Shown one piece after another: positions 61,718 to 64,000 of a DNA stretch of 64,000 nucleotides (the stretch's first letter is position 1; every line of letters starts with the position of its first letter). Origin of the DNA: Novosphingopyxis baekryungensis DSM 16222 (GTDB lineage Bacteria > Pseudomonadota > Alphaproteobacteria > Sphingomonadales > Sphingomonadaceae); contig NZ_ATUR01000002.1 in NCBI RefSeq assembly GCF_000420305.1, positions 62,001-126,000 of the forward strand. Reading direction: 5' to 3'. The position numbers and the translations under genes are program-made. The notes below the pieces were generated by a model, which ran no database searches, was not told the origin of the DNA, and was given only the letters and a program-made list of their open reading frames with translations.

Positions 61718-62121
61718 ACGGCAATCTGCGTCCCGTCAGACGCATCGCCGGCTATGCGGCGATCTTCCATATCGAGGATCGCGGCGGCGACGTCATCGTG
61801 CCCGGCGCTTTCACCCAAAGCCTCGCTGCGCTGAACCCGGGCACGCTCCCGCTCCTGTGGCAGCACGACCCACGCCGCCGGATCGGCACGATCACCTATG
61901 CCGCCGAAGACCGCAAGGGTCTGCGCGTGATCGCGGCGCTGACGGAGGAGGGCAGCGCCTTGGCGCAGCGCGGATGGCAGGGCGGTCTCAGCTTCGGTTA
62001 TCGCGTGCTGGCCAGCGAGGGCGAGCGGCCGAGGCGATTGTTGCAGGTTGACCTGGCCGAAGTCAGTCTGGTCGGTCTGCCCATGCAGGCCCTGGCAAAG
62101 GTCCATCAGCGCGCTGCCTGA
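61714..62121 (+). CDS. HK97 family prohead protease (GTA g4)
   Basis: From the ATG at 61714 the product is 135 residues: RRIAGYAAIFHIEDRGGDVIVPGAF, LLWQHDPRRRIGTI (His of the U35 Ser-His protease), LSFGYRVLASEGE (nucleophile Ser region in GGLSFGY) and EVSLVGLPMQALAKV. It cleaves the scaffold or delta-domain of the capsid protein. It is shorter than HK97 gp4 (225 residues) but keeps the core motifs. Confidence 0.85.
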   Translation: MNGNLRPVRRIAGYAAIFHIEDRGGDVIVPGAFTQSLAALNPGTLPLLWQHDPRRRIGTITYAAEDRKGLRVIAALTEEGSALAQRGWQGGLSFGYRVLASEGERPRRLLQVDLAEVSLVGLPMQALAKVHQRAA

Positions 62122-62135
62122 CACTGGTTCCCACC

Positions 62136-62161
62136 GCCGCCCCACCGGGCGGCTTTTTTTT
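62136..62161 (+). terminator. Intrinsic terminator-like hairpin before the capsid gene
   Basis: GCCGCCC and GGGCGGC form a 7-bp GC-only stem with a CACC loop, followed by eight T, between the protease stop and the capsid start (62195). It may partly stop transcription before the capsid gene. Confidence 0.75.
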
Positions 62162-62194
62162 CGTCCAAAATCCACCACCGAAGAAGGAAATTCC

Positions 62195-63418
62195 ATGGAT
62201 ATCATGACCAATAACGCACCGGCGCAGGCCAATGTTACGCCCACGCCCGATCCGCTGGAGGCGTCGTTCGATGCGGTGCTGCGGGCCGATGAGCATGAGG
62301 CGAAGATCGGCGGGCTTCGCGCCGATGTCGATGCGTTGAAGAGCGATGTCGGCGGGTTGCGCAGCCGGATGGACAAGGTGGCCGCGGCCGCCGCGCGTCC
62401 GGTGCTGGCCGCCAGCGCTGCGGGCGAACCCGGCGACGCCCCGGTGTCCGCCGCGCCCGAAGTCAAAAGCTTCATCGACGGGTATCTGCGCCGGGGCCGC
62501 GAGACCGAGGTGAAGGCCATGAGCGGCAGCTCCGGGCCGGAAGGCGGCTATGCCGTGCCGCGGCAGATCGATGCGCTGATCGGGCGCAGCTTGATCGATA
62601 TCTCGCCGATCCGCGCCATCGCCACCGTGGTGCAGACCGGCACGGCGGGCTATCGCAAGCTGGTGACCACCGGCGGCACACCGTCCGGCTGGGTCAGCGA
62701 AACCGCCGGGCGTCCGGCCACCGACACGCCGGAATTCGCCGAAATCGCCCCGCCGACGGGTGAGCTTTATGCCAATCCGGCGGCAAGCCAGGCGATGCTG
62801 GACGATGCCGCCTTCGACGTGCAGGCCTGGCTGGCGGACGAGATTGCCCGCGAATTCGCCCGTGCCGAGGGCGCGGCGTTCGTGAACGGCAGCGGGGTGA
62901 ACCAGCCGCGCGGCTTCTTGACCGTCACCAGCACGGACGAGCCGGACGATGTGCGCGCGTTCGGCGCAATGCAATATCTCCCCAGCGGTTCATCCGGCGC
63001 ATTCGGCGGTACCAATCCGGAAGATGCGCTGGTCGATCTGGTGCATGCGCTGCGACCCGCCTATCGGCAGGGCGCGGCGTTCGTGATGAACTCGGCCACG
63101 CTGGCGCGCATCCGCAAGTTCAAGACGGCGGACGGGGCGTTTTTGTGGCAGCCCTCGCTCAGCGCGGGCCGCCCGGACACGCTGCTCGGCTATCCCGTGG
63201 TGGAGGCCGAGGATATGCCGGACATCGCGGCGGACGCCACCGCCATCGCCTTCGGCAATTTCCGCGAGGGCTATCTGATCGCCGAGCGCAGCGCGACCAG
63301 CATCCTGCGCGATCCCTTCACCAACAAGCCGTTCGTGCATTTCTATGCGACCAAACGCGTGGGCGGCCAGGTGATGAATGCCGAGGCGATCAAGCTGCTG
63401 AAATTCAGCGCGGGCTGA
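62195..63418 (+). CDS. HK97-fold major capsid protein (GTA g5)
   Basis: From the ATG at 62195 (SD AAGAAGGAA) the product is 407 residues: a delta-domain-like N-terminal coiled coil (about 25-75, KIGGLRADVDALKSDVGGLRSRM), then the capsid core with SGPEGGYAVPRQIDALIG, GWVSETAGRPATDTPEF, and the C-terminal KFKTADGAFLWQPSLSAGRP … LLGYPVVEAEDMPDI. The N-terminal extension would be cut by the prohead protease. It is the main shell protein of the GTA-like particle. It is flanked by hairpin terminators on both sides. Confidence 0.92.
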   Translation: MDIMTNNAPAQANVTPTPDPLEASFDAVLRADEHEAKIGGLRADVDALKSDVGGLRSRMDKVAAAAARPVLAASAAGEPGDAPVSAAPEVKSFIDGYLRRGRETEVKAMSGSSGPEGGYAVPRQIDALIGRSLIDISPIRAIATVVQTGTAGYRKLVTTGGTPSGWVSETAGRPATDTPEFAEIAPPTGELYANPAASQAMLDDAAFDVQAWLADEIAREFARAEGAAFVNGSGVNQPRGFLTVTSTDEPDDVRAFGAMQYLPSGSSGAFGGTNPEDALVDLVHALRPAYRQGAAFVMNSATLARIRKFKTADGAFLWQPSLSAGRPDTLLGYPVVEAEDMPDIAADATAIAFGNFREGYLIAERSATSILRDPFTNKPFVHFYATKRVGGQVMNAEAIKLLKFSAG

Positions 63419-63430
63419 TGACGCTTAATC

Positions 63431-63461
63431 CTCCCCGACCGGCTCGGGGAGCACCTTTTTT
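63431..63461 (+). terminator. Intrinsic terminator after the capsid gene
   Basis: CTCCCCGA and TCGGGGAG form an 8-bp perfect stem with a 5-nt loop, followed by six T, 12 bp after the capsid stop and 23 bp before the next gene. Confidence 0.75.
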
Positions 63462-63483
63462 CTCTTTTCGAAAGGCGGCTTTC

Positions 63484-64000
63484 ATGAGCTTTCCACCTGG
63501 ACAGGTGACGATGAGCCAGCCCGTGCTGGACCCGGACGCGCTGGCCGCGCTCAAACGCTATTTGCGGATCGCGGTGGATGGCGAGAATGCCGTTCTGACC
63601 GAGCAGTTGATGAGTGCTTATGCGCTGTGCGAGCGGTTTCTGGGCGTGACGCTGATCGTGCGCGACATCACCGAAATTCTCACCGGTGGCTCGGGCTGGC
63701 AGGCGCTGACCTATCGCCCGGTCATCGCGATCGATGCGGTGGACGGGCTGCTGGCCGATGGGCCGGAGGTGGCGCTGGCGGTCGATAGCTATGCGCTCGA
63801 CATCGCCGCCGATGGCAGCGGGCGCGTGCGGATCGAGCGGCCGGGCGCGGCGGGCCGCGTGCGCCTGCAGTACAGCGCGGGGATGGCGGGCAACTGGAAC
63901 GGCGTGCCGGAGCCGCTGCAGCAGGGCATCATCCGCCTGGCGGCGTTCGGCTATAGCGAGCGTGCCGCCGATGCACGTCCGCCCGCTGCCGTCACGGCGT
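63484..64000 (+). CDS. Phage/GTA head-tail connector protein (g6-like, partial at window end)
   Basis: The visible 172 residues begin MSFPPGQVTMSQPVLDPDAL and contain ALKRYLRIAVDGENAVLTEQLMSAYALCERFLGVTL, the N-terminal helical bundle of gp6-like/phiE125 gp8 connector proteins, and a central beta region (LTYRPVIAIDAVDGL … VRLQYSAGMAGNWNGVPEPLQQGIIRLAAFGY). It links head and tail in the GTA-like particle. The frame is open at the right edge, so the C-terminus is outside the window. Confidence 0.82.
   Translation, partial: MSFPPGQVTMSQPVLDPDALAALKRYLRIAVDGENAVLTEQLMSAYALCERFLGVTLIVRDITEILTGGSGWQALTYRPVIAIDAVDGLLADGPEVALAVDSYALDIAADGSGRVRIERPGAAGRVRLQYSAGMAGNWNGVPEPLQQGIIRLAAFGYSERAADARPPAAVTA

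Overview
The window is chromosomal DNA from a high-GC alphaproteobacterium, most likely a sphingomonad (order Sphingomonadales). Support comes from the rpmF-plsX pair, an RNase E with a long acidic/RG-rich insertion in its S1 region and a Trp-rich C-terminus, a TonB-dependent receptor, exosortase-A-type glycan genes, a release factor 2 without the programmed frameshift, and an RcGTA-like head gene cluster. No rRNA operon, CRISPR array or insertion sequence was seen. One tRNA gene, tRNA-Gln(CUG), is present.

Layout. 1-4.7 kb: plsX (cut by the window edge) and rpmF, a DUF3297 protein, a CHAP-domain hydrolase, recF, then a small cluster with two paralogous 39-residue hydrophobic peptides and a PspC-domain protein behind a near-consensus sigma-54 promoter, followed by a PilZ protein. 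4.7-15.1 kb: FabH-like synthase, S41 protease, tRNA-Gln, ppx/gppA, rlmE, DsbA-like protein, M48 protease and RNase E. 15.6-23.4 kb: envelope genes (N-acetylmuramoyl-alanine amidase, PBP1a, CDF transporter, cyclopropane fatty acid synthase, alkaline phosphatase). 23.6-27.5 kb: a DUF1989 plus YqcI/YcgG gene pair, prfB and a lipoprotein-type methyltransferase. 28.0-31.1 kb: a TonB-dependent receptor of visibly lower GC. 31.4-43.9 kb: lepA, an APC permease, an adrenodoxin-reductase-like enzyme, TauE/SafE, M28 peptidase, a double PilZ protein, an MBL hydrolase, and a LexA/CI-type S24 repressor divergent from a small HTH gene, with an SOS-box-like site between them. 43.9-46.8 kb: exosortase-A-associated glycosyltransferase and O-glycosylation ligase, without the exosortase. 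46.9-57.9 kb: MscS channel, MaoC, thiolase, amidohydrolase, lnt, metK, trmB, TauE/SafE, GST and a GGDEF protein.

58.2-64.0 kb: the start of a gene-transfer-agent-like head module in the order small-terminase candidate, large terminase, portal, DUF6127 (g3.5 position), prohead protease, HK97 capsid, head-tail connector (cut by the window end). It is preceded by an orphan leader with an SD, a 6-codon ORF and a strong intrinsic terminator. The capsid gene is bracketed by two more terminator-like hairpins.

The most interesting signals are the sigma-54/PspC micro-ORF cluster, the GTA-like module with its internal terminators, the S24/HTH divergon carrying GAAC-N7-GAAC, the DUF1989-YqcI/YcgG pair (possible guanidino or amine N-hydroxylation chemistry), and the palindrome in the short metK leader. 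All functions are inferred by reading the sequence; no database search was run.
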